A stretch of DNA of 41,690 bases from an uncultured Pseudomonadota bacterium (lineage in GTDB: Bacteria > Desulfobacterota > Syntrophorhabdia > Syntrophorhabdales > Syntrophorhabdaceae). Position numbers and translations under genes: made by a program. Every line of letters begins with the position of its first letter. The stretch's first letter is position 1. Location of the stretch: assembly GCA_937862865.1 (NCBI GenBank), contig CALMFJ010000087.1:1-41690 (forward strand), read 5' to 3'. Below, in pieces: positions 41,562 through 41,690 of the stretch. Below the pieces are notes generated by a model. That model ran no database searches, had not been told where the DNA came from, and worked only from the letters and a program-made list of their open reading frames with translations.

Positions 41562-41606
41562 CGTTTCCTCCACCCATCATCCATACCCGATGCCGAACCT
41601 CTTCCA

Positions 41607-41640
41607 CCGTCATCCCGGTGCTTGACACCGGGATCCAAGG
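41607..41640. repeat. REP-like palindromic element, copy E
   Basis: Stems ATCCCGGTG and CACCGGGAT around CTTGA, with CCGTC and CCAAGG flanks. It is nearly identical to the reverse complement of copy A (4932-4965). The remaining bases to 41690 show nothing I can assign. Confidence 0.8.
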
Positions 41641-41690
41641 TTTTTCTTACAGGTATTTTGAGAAGCCGCTAACCGGGAAAAAGAATAAAA

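Noticed and set aside
41494-41628. N-terminal extension of the DUF502 protein
   Set aside because: The extra 45 codons run through the REP-like element and the heptamer array and have no family counterpart; the hydrophobic start at 41493 fits the family.

Overview
The window reads as one contiguous piece of a Gram-negative, anaerobic, high-GC bacterial chromosome, most like the former deltaproteobacteria. A Syntrophorhabdus- or Geobacter-type lineage is my best guess from gene content, not a proof. The content pointing there is a membrane pyrophosphatase, an ADP-forming acyl-CoA synthetase, a selenocysteine synthase, an AmrS-type radical SAM protein, an NtrY-type kinase, and a complex I operon whose electron-input subunit resembles the Geobacter SfrB family. 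Nearly all genes lie on the minus strand. Only three small genes are on the plus strand (4670-4888, 21224-21667, 21711-22118).

Layout. 1-4432: transketolase (cut by the window edge), endonuclease III, PolX. 4670-7580: a small zinc-finger protein, then the pyrophosphatase hppA with its own promoter and terminator. 7814-12960: tmRNA, apeA, lon and amrS, tightly packed and read leftward. 12962-21049: smpB, an NtrY-like kinase, pgeF, an RluD-type pseudouridine synthase, selA and an ADP-forming acyl-CoA synthetase. 21224-23582: a C_GCAxxG_C_C-type redox protein, a small secreted Gly/Tyr-rich protein and a TPR protein. 23759-37963: a 13-gene nuo operon, A-B-C-D-(SfrB-like)-G-H-I-J-K-L-M-N, closed by a clear terminator. 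38200-41493: a lytic transglycosylase, a coiled-coil protein, a DedA protein, a TatC-like protein and a DUF502 membrane protein.

The most interesting biology is the nuo operon. NuoE and the flavin/NADH part of NuoF are absent. In their place is one 649-residue protein that joins the NuoF-type N3 iron-sulfur domain to a GltD/NfnB-type FAD- and NAD(P)H-binding module. This suggests a complex I fed by an SfrB-like, perhaps NADPH-preferring, input. A possible Rex-type operator sits at the predicted transcription start. Together with hppA and the acyl-CoA synthetase, the window describes an energy-conserving core: a redox-driven pump, a PPi-driven pump and ATP formation from acyl-CoA.

The second theme is non-coding. 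Two families of dispersed repeats recur. One is a set of exactly 7-bp-periodic tandem arrays, often paired as inverted arms and pressed against gene ends. One array lies inside the rluD reading frame and one supplies the end of tatC. The other is a 34-bp palindromic REP-like element in four full copies and one half copy, two of them forming a REPIN-like inverted pair.
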